Assembly (NCBI GenBank): GCA_019245255.1
Contig: JAFARV010000387.1
Coordinates: 1 to 14,178, forward strand
Source: Acidobacteriaceae bacterium
Lineage (GTDB): Bacteria; Acidobacteriota; Terriglobia; Bryobacterales; Bryobacteraceae
Length of the DNA: 14,178 nucleotides
Reading direction: 5' to 3'
Shown: piece by piece, positions 7,553 through 13,839 of the stretch
Position numbering within the stretch: the first letter of the stretch is position 1
Layout of the letters: the number at the start of each line of letters is the position of its first letter
The notes under the pieces: model-generated
Databases searched by the model: none
Told to the model about the DNA's origin: nothing
The model's input: the letters and a program-made list of their open reading frames with translations, nothing else
Position numbers and translations under genes: made by a program

Positions 7553-7578
7553 AAAAAGCCCGCCTGAACCGGCGGGCT
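7553..7578 (-). terminator. Putative intrinsic terminator / attenuator in the his leader
   Basis: On the minus strand an 8-bp, almost all-GC stem, AGCCCGCC with GGCGGGCT, encloses a 6-nt loop (ggttca) and runs straight into TTTTT. The polarity fits minus-strand transcription only, since on the plus strand the hairpin is preceded by the A run and followed by mixed sequence. It lies after the his promoter and leader reading frame and ends 16 nt before the hisI start. If active, it would stop transcription before the structural genes, so it is best read as a conditional attenuator. It cannot be the end of dnaB, which is transcribed away from it. Confidence 0.75.
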
Positions 7579-7621
7579 GGTTGTGAGTCTGTAGTCTAGA
7601 TCGGAACCGAAACACGCCGCC
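7571..7621 (-). promoter_or_regulatory. Candidate antiterminator pairing in the his leader
   Basis: On the minus strand GGCGG (7617-7621) can pair with CCGCC (7571-7575) in the 5' arm of the terminator. Nested inside, GGTT (7605-7608) can pair with AACC (7579-7582). Forming this two-part helix would prevent the terminator. GGCGG begins at the last base of the leader stop codon (TAG, 7621-7623). A ribosome that reaches the stop would cover it and allow termination, while one stalled on the histidine codons upstream would leave it free. The pairings were found by eye and are short (5 bp plus 4 bp), so this is plausible but unproven. Confidence 0.45.
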
Positions 7622-7671
7622 TAACACACCGAATGACGGTGACGGAAATGGCTTTGAGCAGTCCGATGCAT
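7621..7671 (-). CDS. Putative histidine-rich leader peptide (HisL-like)
   Basis: This 16-codon frame encodes MHRTAQSHFRHRHSVC and ends in TAG. Histidine occupies positions 2, 8, 11 and 13, which is 25 percent of residues against about 2 percent in ordinary proteins. It lies between a sigma70-like promoter and an intrinsic-terminator-like hairpin just ahead of the his operon, the standard architecture of amino-acid operon attenuators such as enterobacterial hisL. The last two His codons fall in a small hairpin (7627-7641) whose disruption by a stalled ribosome could steer the downstream RNA. Unlike E. coli HisL the histidines are interspersed, with three arginines, rather than consecutive. There is no Shine-Dalgarno, and the ATG sits so near the predicted transcription start that leaderless initiation is likely. 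The frame is seen directly; the function is inference. Arginine-codon sensing is a weaker alternative. Confidence 0.7.
   Translation of the reverse strand: MHRTAQSHFRHRHSVC
7627..7641 (-). promoter_or_regulatory. Small hairpin within the leader His codons (possible pause hairpin)
   Basis: On the minus strand CACCG-tcatt-CGGTG forms a 5-bp stem with a 5-nt loop. The 5' arm begins with the CAC codon for His11, and the CAT codon for His13 is in the loop. It occupies the position of the pause hairpin in classical attenuators. A stem this short arises by chance fairly often, so its role depends on the surrounding architecture. Confidence 0.4.
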
Positions 7672-7680
7672 TAAACCGCA

Positions 7681-7708
7681 AGTATAACAACTGCCGCGAG
7701 CGTAACAA
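7681..7708 (-). promoter_or_regulatory. Putative sigma70-type promoter of the his operon
   Basis: On the minus strand TTGTTA (7703-7708, four of six matches to TTGACA) is separated by 16 nt from TATACT (7681-7686, five of six matches to TATAAT). Transcription would start at about 7671-7674, on or within 3 nt of the ATG of the leader peptide. It is the only good promoter I see between dnaB and hisI, and its position relative to leader frame and terminator is coherent. Confidence 0.6.
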
Positions 7709-7737
7709 AAGTGGGGCAGAATGTAGTGAGGACAGAT

Positions 7738-7746
7738 TGTGGAAAA
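7738..7746 (+). promoter_or_regulatory. DnaA-box-like site 1 upstream of dnaB
   Basis: TGTGGAAAA differs at one position from TGTGGATAA, the complement of the consensus DnaA box TTATCCACA. It lies about 125 nt before the dnaB start and about 50 nt upstream of the his promoter -10 on the other strand. A single 8/9 match is weak alone; the second similar site nearby adds some weight. Confidence 0.25.
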
Positions 7747-7790
7747 GTGGTGAAAAAGCGAGGTAACCAATTGAGCAGATTAGGGCTACC

Positions 7791-7799
7791 TGTGGAGAA
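7791..7799 (+). promoter_or_regulatory. DnaA-box-like site 2 upstream of dnaB
   Basis: TGTGGAGAA matches TGTGGATAA at eight of nine positions, in the same orientation as site 1 and 53 nt from it start to start. It lies about 70 nt before dnaB. Together the sites could let DnaA influence dnaB expression. I see no AT-rich unwinding element or box cluster that would suggest an origin. Confidence 0.25.
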
Positions 7800-7869
7800 A
7801 TCAACTTCCTCCGCATTAGTTGTTGAGATTACTCGCGTGTTGCAGCAAAGTTAATCGAGTCCCCTGTTT

Positions 7870-9246
7870 ATGGCTGCACGCGACCTGACTCTCGATCATC
7901 CGCTTCCCGATAACATCGACGCAGAACGCTTTGTCCTCGGGGCCATCATGAGCAGCGAGAACGCATTTCTGCAGGTTGCGGGAACGCTGACGGCCGACGA
8001 CTTCAGCCTGGAAAAGCATAAGCGCATTTTTCTGCGCATGGGCGAATTGCATGAGCGCGGCGAGCGGATTGATCGGGTAACGCTTGCCAACGAGCTGATG
8101 AAGCAGGGGCAGCTGCAATCGGTTGATGGCCTGAGCTACCTGGTTTCGCTCGATGATGGGCTTCCTCAGCTTCATAACCTCGAAGGCTACGTCAACATCG
8201 TCAGGGAGAAGGCGCTGCTGCGGCGGATCATCTCGGTTTCGCAGGACACGATGAACCGCGCGCTGACGGGTGAAGAGGACGCGCACAACATTCTCGGTGC
8301 GCCTGAAGACGCGTTCATGAAGCTGGGCGATCTCGGCTTAAAGAGCAGCCTGGCCAGTCCCGCGCAGATCATCTCCGAGTACGAAGGCGGCATCAACGCC
8401 TTTCTCGACACCAGTAAGCGCATCAAGGGCATCAGTACCGGTTTTCTGAAGTTCGATGAGATGACCGGCGGCTTGCGCGAGGGCGAGCTGTTCATTCTGG
8501 CGGCGCGGCCGGCCATGGGAAAGACCGCACTGGCGTTGAACATCGCACAGCACATCGCGACAAACCCGAAGAGCAGCAAAGCGGTGGCTGTATTCTCGCT
8601 CGAGATGTCGAAGGAATCGCTGCTGACTCGCATGATCTGCGCAGCGGCGCGGGTTGACCAGCAACGGTTCCGGGCCGGCTATCTGAATGCCGATGAACGC
8701 CGCGCACTGCAGGAAGCCATGTACCGCATCGTCGAAGCGCCATTGTTCCTGGACGATACAGCCGGTATCAACCTTATGGATGTGCATTCGAAGTTGCGGC
8801 GTCTGCAGGCGGAGCACGACCTGGGGCTGGTGATCGTCGATTATTTGCAGTTGATGCAGGGGCGAGGGCGATTCGAAAATCGCGTGCAGGAAATCAGTTC
8901 TCTGTCGCGTGGCTTCAAACTGATGTCCAAGGATCTGCGGGTGCCGTTTCTCGTGTTGTCGCAGTTGAGCCGTGCGCCGGAGACGCGTCAGGGAGACCAC
9001 CGGCCGATGCTGAGCGATCTGAGAGAAAGCGGATCGATCGAGCAAGATGCCGATATCGTCGCCTTCATTTTCCGCGAGGAAATTTACAGGCCTGATAAAG
9101 AAAGCCTGAAAGGCATCGCCGAACTGATTCTTGCGAAGCAACGAAACGGTCCAACCGGACGGGTCAAGCTTGCATTTCTGAACCGGTATACAAAATTTGA
9201 GAACCTGGCGGCGGATACAGGCGAAGACGACGCGCCGTTCGAGTAG
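7870..9246 (+). CDS. dnaB: DnaB, replicative DNA helicase
   Basis: This is the hexameric 5'-3' helicase that unwinds DNA at the replication fork and recruits primase. At 458 residues it is a standard bacterial length with no intein. The N-terminal domain (about 10-115, starting LPDNIDAERFVLGAIM) is joined by a linker to a RecA-like C-terminal domain that begins near GISTGFLKFDEMTGGL. Walker A is AARPAMGKT (211-219, K218) and Walker B is LVIVDYLQLM (D324). The C-terminal motifs SQLSRAPETR and LSDLRESGSIEQDADIV are intact. An in-frame stop at 7852-7854 limits the start to the ATG at 7870. No Shine-Dalgarno precedes it, and I could not find a convincing promoter in the 200 nt upstream. It is divergent from the his operon and meets the next gene tail to tail with 2 nt between stops. 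Confidence 0.98.
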   Translation: MAARDLTLDHPLPDNIDAERFVLGAIMSSENAFLQVAGTLTADDFSLEKHKRIFLRMGELHERGERIDRVTLANELMKQGQLQSVDGLSYLVSLDDGLPQLHNLEGYVNIVREKALLRRIISVSQDTMNRALTGEEDAHNILGAPEDAFMKLGDLGLKSSLASPAQIISEYEGGINAFLDTSKRIKGISTGFLKFDEMTGGLREGELFILAARPAMGKTALALNIAQHIATNPKSSKAVAVFSLEMSKESLLTRMICAAARVDQQRFRAGYLNADERRALQEAMYRIVEAPLFLDDTAGINLMDVHSKLRRLQAEHDLGLVIVDYLQLMQGRGRFENRVQEISSLSRGFKLMSKDLRVPFLVLSQLSRAPETRQGDHRPMLSDLRESGSIEQDADIVAFIFREEIYRPDKESLKGIAELILAKQRNGPTGRVKLAFLNRYTKFENLAADTGEDDAPFE

Positions 9247-9248
9247 CT

Positions 9249-10256
9249 TCAAAACCGAAGGCAGATCTTGCCGAAGTGTTGCTGTTTTTGCATATAACGC
9301 AGGGCCTCGGTTAGTTCCGTCCAAGGGAACGTGCGGTCGATAATTGGCTTGATCCGATGAAATTCAATGGCGCGGTTCATGCGCTCAAACATCAGGCGAG
9401 AACCGACATAGATACCTTGTACGCGTATGCCGTTCATCAGAATTTGTGTTGGACTGACGCTGGGCTCGAGGCCCGACAGCCCGCCGATGACGCTGACTGC
9501 CCCGCCCATTTTCACGGCTCGAAGCGATTTGGGCAGTGTATCGCTACCGCCGACCTCGATTACATGGTCCACGCCCATGCCCGCGGTGAGGGTGCGGGCT
9601 TGCTGCTCCCAATCGGGTGACTGCTTGTAGTTGATTGTCTCGCTTGCGCCGAGTTGCTTTAAGCGTTCGATCTTTGACTCGCTGCTGGAAGTCGTAATGG
9701 CGCGTAGACCGGCTGCGCGCGCAAACTGAAGAGCAAAAATCGAGACGCCGCCGGTGCCTTGCAGCAGAACAGTTTCGCCGGGAACAGGAGGAGTATGTTC
9801 GAACAGGGCATGCCAGGCAGTCACGGCCGCGCACGGCAGTGTCGCTGCCTCTTCGTCGGTCAAGTGATCGGGCGGGCGGACCAGTCCCTCTTCGTGAAAT
9901 ACTGCGTATTCGCGTGCAATGCCTTGAATGGCCCCGCCAAGTGCCGAACCGGCTTTCTCGCGCGAGACGGGCCCCTCAACCCACTTCTGCATAAAAGTGG
10001 CGGTGACGCGATCGCCTTTTTTCCAGCGGACAACTTCTGCGCCTATTTCTTCAACAATTCCAACTCCATCGCAAAGCGGGGTCATGGGTCGCTTCAGTTT
10101 GGGGTTATAGGCGCCGGCAACTACCATGTGATCGCGGAAATTCAGGGAAGCGGCAGTCATCCGCACAAGCACTTCAAAGGGGCGCGGACGCGGCTTTTCT
10201 GTTTCGGCGAGGACGAGGTTATCGATTCCGAACTCACGAATTTCAAACGACTTCAT
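9249..10256 (-). CDS. Zinc-independent MDR oxidoreductase (quinone-reductase-like)
   Basis: This 335-residue medium-chain dehydrogenase/reductase has an N-terminal GroES-like domain and a Rossmann domain from about residue 140. The nucleotide-binding loop is LLQGTGGVSIFALQFARAAG (164-183), and the catalytic-domain segment is SLNFRDHMVVAG (38-49). The place of the catalytic zinc cysteine of alcohol dehydrogenases is taken by NFRD, and the four-cysteine structural zinc lobe is missing. It therefore belongs with NAD(P)H quinone oxidoreductase-like enzymes despite the usual label 'zinc-binding alcohol dehydrogenase'. The substrate cannot be told from sequence. Its ATG lies inside the end of trpD (14-nt overlap) with no clear ribosome binding site, suggesting coupled translation. 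No functional link to tryptophan synthesis is known to me. Confidence 0.85.
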   Translation of the reverse strand: MKSFEIREFGIDNLVLAETEKPRPRPFEVLVRMTAASLNFRDHMVVAGAYNPKLKRPMTPLCDGVGIVEEIGAEVVRWKKGDRVTATFMQKWVEGPVSREKAGSALGGAIQGIAREYAVFHEEGLVRPPDHLTDEEAATLPCAAVTAWHALFEHTPPVPGETVLLQGTGGVSIFALQFARAAGLRAITTSSSESKIERLKQLGASETINYKQSPDWEQQARTLTAGMGVDHVIEVGGSDTLPKSLRAVKMGGAVSVIGGLSGLEPSVSPTQILMNGIRVQGIYVGSRLMFERMNRAIEFHRIKPIIDRTFPWTELTEALRYMQKQQHFGKICLRF

Positions 10257-11283
10257 GCTTGAACTGACTCGCGAACTCCACGAGACGATTCAATTTGCCT
10301 GAAGCCGCGCCGGTATCGATGGATTCGTTCGCGATCGCAATTGCGGATTTCAAATCGGTCGCGCGCTGTGCAACCAGCAAGGCGGCAGCGGCGTTGGCAA
10401 CAACGATGTCGCGCTTCGGGCCGGGTTCTCCTGAAAGTACGTCGCGTAAAATCCCGGCGTTTACTTCCGGCTCGCCGCCTCTGAGGTCGTCGATTTGGGC
10501 CGTCGGAACGCCGAAATCGGATGGGGACCAAAGGCCCTTCTGGACGCGTCCTTCTTCGACCTGAAACACAGTCGTGTTTCCGGTGGTGCTGATCTCGTCG
10601 AGGCCGTCGGCGCCATGTACGACAAAAGCTCGTTCGGTACCAAGCCGGGCGGAGGCCTCAGCCACCATCTCGGCAGCCCTCACCGAGAACGCGCCGATTA
10701 ATTGGACGCGCGCGCGCACGGGATTCGTGAGCGGACCTAGCATGTTGAAAACCGTACGGCCCTTCAGCAATAACCGCGCTTCCTGAGCGTATTTGACCGC
10801 CGGATGAAGCAGGGGGGCGTAAAGGAACCCAATTCCGGTTTCACGAACGCACTCAGTAACCTGGTCGAGTGTGAGGTCGATCGGTATACCGAGGGCAGCG
10901 AGTACTTCTGAGCTACCGCACTGGCTCGAAATGCGACGATTGCCATGTTTCGCAACGCGCAGGCCAGCGCCAGCCACGACGAACGCAGTCGCAGTAGAAA
11001 TGTTGAATGTGTTCGTGCCGTCGCCGCCAGTGCCGCAGGTGTCGAGGACGGGGTCGCCGGATTGATCGATCTCGGCCCCATGTGCCATATCGCGGAGCGC
11101 CTTAGCGAATCCGACGAGTTCAGCGATGGTCTCGCCTTTGCGACGGAGAAAACTGAGGACCTCGGCGATGCCCTCGGTATTCATTTCGCCGGAGAGCATT
11201 CTGTGCATCAGGTTGTAGGCTTCATCCTGCGAAAGATGGACGAAACTGCGGAACGGAAGGTGAGACATGCCTCGGCTATTCAT
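10243..11283 (-). CDS. trpD: TrpD, anthranilate phosphoribosyltransferase
   Basis: This enzyme joins PRPP and anthranilate to give phosphoribosyl-anthranilate, the second step of tryptophan synthesis. At 346 residues it is a stand-alone enzyme without a fused TrpG domain. It shows an N-terminal helical part (MHRMLSGEMN), the PRPP loop DTCGTGGDGTNTFNIST (81-97), AKHGNRRISSQCGSSEVL (111-128), RTVFNMLGPLTNP (176-188) and the Mg2+-binding D229-E230 in GADGLDEIS. The start is uncertain: ATG 11283 lies 9 nt after crcB, while ATG 11268 would give a protein five residues shorter starting MSHLPFRS. Neither has a well-spaced Shine-Dalgarno. No other trp gene is in the window, so it is an orphan pathway gene here, cotranscribed with crcB and the MDR gene judging by spacing. 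Confidence 0.96.
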   Translation of the reverse strand: MNSRGMSHLPFRSFVHLSQDEAYNLMHRMLSGEMNTEGIAEVLSFLRRKGETIAELVGFAKALRDMAHGAEIDQSGDPVLDTCGTGGDGTNTFNISTATAFVVAGAGLRVAKHGNRRISSQCGSSEVLAALGIPIDLTLDQVTECVRETGIGFLYAPLLHPAVKYAQEARLLLKGRTVFNMLGPLTNPVRARVQLIGAFSVRAAEMVAEASARLGTERAFVVHGADGLDEISTTGNTTVFQVEEGRVQKGLWSPSDFGVPTAQIDDLRGGEPEVNAGILRDVLSGEPGPKRDIVVANAAAALLVAQRATDLKSAIAIANESIDTGAASGKLNRLVEFASQFKHEVV

Positions 11284-11292
11284 TCAATATCA

Positions 11293-11688
11293 TTAGCGCC
11301 TGCCTGCAAAAAGGACTCCCAGCCAGACTGCCGCGTACCCAAAAACGACGCTACTCACAAGGTAGAGTAGGGCTCCAAGCGGGTTCCCCGACCTGACGGC
11401 AAGGTATCCGTCGTACTCGTAACTCGAGAACGTTGTGTATCCGCCGAGGAAACCTACGACGATAAGAAGATACCAGTTATGCGACAGGCGAAACCGTTCG
11501 ACGATCAGAGTAACCAGCAGTCCGATCAAGAACGAGCCTGTCACATTGATCAGGAACGTTCCTAACGCGAACTGTACATGCGGAAATCTCTGAACGATTG
11601 CTCTGCCGACAATATAGCGCGTCAGTGAGCCGATTCCTCCACCAAACAGCACACATAGGTAGCGACCCATTCCAGGTAATACAACCAT
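11293..11688 (-). CDS. crcB: CrcB/Fluc fluoride ion channel
   Basis: This small membrane protein exports fluoride as a dual-topology dimer in the inner membrane. Family motifs are FGGGIGSLTRY near the N-terminus, GTFLINVTGSFLIGLL in helix 2 and the hallmark GFLGGYTTFSSYEYD with the fluoride-track TTFSS. Four hydrophobic segments can be seen. From ATG 11688 the protein has 131 residues; a second ATG at 11670 (MGRYLC) gives 125, also normal, and neither has a good ribosome binding site. An open frame continues upstream to 12189, but that part is antisense to sucC and is not CrcB-like. I looked for the fluoride (crcB) riboswitch in the leader and did not find its conserved blocks. It is first in a likely crcB-trpD-MDR operon. 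Confidence 0.93.
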   Translation of the reverse strand: MVVLPGMGRYLCVLFGGGIGSLTRYIVGRAIVQRFPHVQFALGTFLINVTGSFLIGLLVTLIVERFRLSHNWYLLIVVGFLGGYTTFSSYEYDGYLAVRSGNPLGALLYLVSSVVFGYAAVWLGVLFAGRR

Positions 11689-11734
11689 TGTGGAACATGG
11701 CCACGAGATACACTGGCACTTGGCTTTGATGACT

Positions 11735-11754
11735 CTCGTTGCAGGGCATACGAG
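11735..11754 (+). other. Imperfect hairpin in the crcB/sucC divergent spacer
   Basis: CTCGT-TGC-agg-GCA-t-ACGAG can form a 5-bp plus 3-bp stem with one bulged T, ending 12 nt before the sucC ATG. The 78-nt spacer must contain promoters for both crcB and sucC, but I cannot assign convincing -35/-10 pairs. The hairpin might affect sucC translation or bind a regulator, or it may be chance. Confidence 0.25.
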
Positions 11755-11766
11755 CGAAACCCAACT

Positions 11767-12924
11767 ATGAAGATTCACGAGTATCAGGCGAAGGGAATCC
11801 TCGCCAAATACAATGTTCCTGTGCCGCGGGGCGAGGTCGCGTACACGGTCGAAGAGGCGGAAGCAGCGGCGAAAAAGATCGGCGGCAGTGTCGTAGTTAA
11901 GGCGCAGATTCACGCGGGCGGTCGCGGTAAGGGCGGCGGAGTCAAAATCGCGAAGAATGCCGAGGAAGCTGCTGAGATCGCAAAAAAGATGCTGGGCATG
12001 ACGCTGGTTACAAATCAGACGGGGCCTGAAGGGCGCGTGGTCCAGCGACTGCTCATCGAAGAGACGCTGCCGATCGAGCGTGAGTTTTACCTTGGGATCG
12101 TGTTGGATCGCGCGATCGGGCAGAACGTATTTATGGCTTCGCGCGAGGGCGGTGTGGAAATTGAGGAAGTCGCCGCGCGAAATCCGCAAGCGATTTTACG
12201 AGAGCCGCTGGTTGCGGGATTTCCTCTGCTTCCGTTTCAAGCGAACAAGCTCGTATTTGGTTTGGGCTTTCCTGCAAATGCGGTCCGGGCCGCGTCGGCC
12301 GCAATGATCGCACTTTCGAAGGCATATGACGCAATCGATGCATCGCTAGCCGAAATCAATCCATTCATCCTCACCAGCGACGGGGCGGTGTTCGCTCTGG
12401 ACGCGAAGATCAACATCGATGACAACGCGATGTATCGGCACAAGGACGTGCTCGAGTTGCGTGACCGCAATGAGGAAGACCCGCTCGAAGTCGAAGCATC
12501 GCGCTTCGGGTTGAACTACATCAAGCTCGACGGAAATATCGCTTGCATGGTAAACGGCGCAGGTCTCGCGATGTCAACAATGGACATCATTAAATACGCG
12601 GGCGGTCAGCCGGCTAACTTTCTGGACGTCGGTGGGGGCGCGAACGCTGAGCAGATCAAGAATGCGTTCCGCATATTGCTTTCCGATCCCAGCGTAAGGG
12701 CAGTGCTCATTAATATCTTCGGCGGCATTCTACGCTGCGACACGCTGGCTACCGGGGTTGTGGCGGCCGCGCGCGAACTGGCGATCAAGATTCCCGTGGT
12801 GGTCAGGATGGAGGGCACGAACGTCGAACTCGGGCAAAAGATCCTGACGGAATCCGGTTTAAACTTCACCGTTGCCGATGGAATGAAGGATGCGGCTGAG
12901 AAAGTAGTGGGGCTGGCGCAATGA
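11767..12924 (+). CDS. sucC: SucC, succinyl-CoA synthetase beta subunit
   Basis: This is the ATP-grasp subunit that binds nucleotide and succinate. With SucD it interconverts succinyl-CoA, ADP (or GDP) and phosphate with succinate, CoA and NTP in the TCA cycle. At 385 residues it has the usual length. It starts MKIHEYQAKGILAKYNVPVPRG. The ATP-grasp lysine region is VVKAQIHAGGRGKGGGVK (43-60), the metal-binding segment is AEINPFILTSDG, and the C-terminal ligase domain carries the phosphate loop GGGAN (289-293) and NIFGGI (316-321). No strong Shine-Dalgarno precedes the ATG. The stop overlaps the sucD start (ATGA), as expected for subunits made in equal amounts. ATP versus GTP specificity cannot be decided from what I can see. 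Confidence 0.98.
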   Translation: MKIHEYQAKGILAKYNVPVPRGEVAYTVEEAEAAAKKIGGSVVVKAQIHAGGRGKGGGVKIAKNAEEAAEIAKKMLGMTLVTNQTGPEGRVVQRLLIEETLPIEREFYLGIVLDRAIGQNVFMASREGGVEIEEVAARNPQAILREPLVAGFPLLPFQANKLVFGLGFPANAVRAASAAMIALSKAYDAIDASLAEINPFILTSDGAVFALDAKINIDDNAMYRHKDVLELRDRNEEDPLEVEASRFGLNYIKLDGNIACMVNGAGLAMSTMDIIKYAGGQPANFLDVGGGANAEQIKNAFRILLSDPSVRAVLINIFGGILRCDTLATGVVAAARELAIKIPVVVRMEGTNVELGQKILTESGLNFTVADGMKDAAEKVVGLAQ

Positions 12925-13811
12925 GCGTACTGATCGACGAAAACACAAGGGTTTTGTTTCAGGGCTTTACCGGACGGGAAGGTACGTTCCATGCCGAGCA
13001 GGCTATTAACTACGGCACAAACGTGGTTGGCGGAACTACGCCTGGCAAAGGCGGACAAAAACATCTGGACAGGCCGGTGTTCAACACAGTTGAAGAGTGT
13101 GTGAGAGCGACCGGCGCCAATGCTTCGGTGATCTTTGTCCCGCCTCCATTCGCGGCCGATGCAATCATGGAGGCGGCAGAATCAGGGTTACCGCTTGTTG
13201 TGTGTATCACGGAGGGCATTCCGGTTGCCGACATGGTGCGCGTCTGGGCTTACCTGAAGACCAAACCTCAAACACGATTAGTGGGACCTAACTGCCCGGG
13301 AGTTATTACTCCCGGGAAATGCAAGATCGGTATCATGCCGGGACATATCCACAAGCCTGGGCACGTCGGCATTGTTTCGCGTTCGGGAACTTTGACTTAT
13401 GAAGCGGTGGGGCAATTGAGCCGGTTAGGAATAGGTCAATCGACGTGTATCGGAATTGGCGGTGATCCAATCATTGGTACGAGTTTTACGGATGCGATCC
13501 GACTTTTTAACGCCGACCCGGATACCCACGCGATCATCATGATAGGCGAGATCGGGGGAGCTGCAGAGGAGAGTGCGGCGGCTTATGTGAAGGCGAACGT
13601 GAGGAAGCCAGTGGTGGGCTTCATCGCGGGGCAGACGGCGCCTCCGGGACGGCGCATGGGGCACGCCGGCGCCATCATCTCAGGCGGTTCCGGCAAAGCA
13701 GAAGACAAGCTGAGCGCAATGGCAGAGGCGGGAATCATTGTATGTCCGTCGCCGGCGTTGATGGGCGAGAAGATGCAGGAAGCGCTGCAGTCTCAGCTTG
13801 CGAGTCGATAA
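12921..13811 (+). CDS. sucD: SucD, succinyl-CoA synthetase alpha subunit
   Basis: This subunit binds CoA and carries the phosphohistidine intermediate. At 296 residues it is typical. The CoA-binding Rossmann domain shows GFTGREGTFHAEQAINYG and GGTTPGKGG near the N-terminus. GPNCPGVITPGKCKIGIMPG and IVSRSGTLTYEA follow. The phosphorylated histidine is H248 in GHAGAIISGGSGKAEDK. Its ATG overlaps the sucC stop by 4 nt, and ndk follows after a 28-nt gap without a terminator. Confidence 0.98.
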   Translation: MSVLIDENTRVLFQGFTGREGTFHAEQAINYGTNVVGGTTPGKGGQKHLDRPVFNTVEECVRATGANASVIFVPPPFAADAIMEAAESGLPLVVCITEGIPVADMVRVWAYLKTKPQTRLVGPNCPGVITPGKCKIGIMPGHIHKPGHVGIVSRSGTLTYEAVGQLSRLGIGQSTCIGIGGDPIIGTSFTDAIRLFNADPDTHAIIMIGEIGGAAEESAAAYVKANVRKPVVGFIAGQTAPPGRRMGHAGAIISGGSGKAEDKLSAMAEAGIIVCPSPALMGEKMQEALQSQLASR

Positions 13812-13839
13812 AGAATACAGGAACGAGTCTCAACAAAAA

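Noticed and set aside
7537..7680. T-box riboswitch as the regulator of the his operon
   Set aside because: The conserved T-box sequence (AGGGTGG-type) and stem layout are absent. The His-rich frame plus terminator fits ribosome-mediated attenuation better.
8338..9324. A 328-codon open frame on the minus strand opposite dnaB
   Set aside because: It lies antisense to an unmistakable dnaB, shows no recognisable domain and has a composition typical of a GC-rich shadow frame. Length alone is not evidence.
11689..11800. Fluoride riboswitch upstream of crcB
   Set aside because: I searched by eye for the conserved GATGG- and CTGATG-type blocks on the minus strand and saw none. The only structure is a short imperfect hairpin.
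11689..12189. Upstream extension of the crcB reading frame by about 167 codons
   Set aside because: It is antisense to sucC, lacks membrane character and is not part of the CrcB family. It is an open frame by chance, and ATG 11688 or 11670 is the realistic start.
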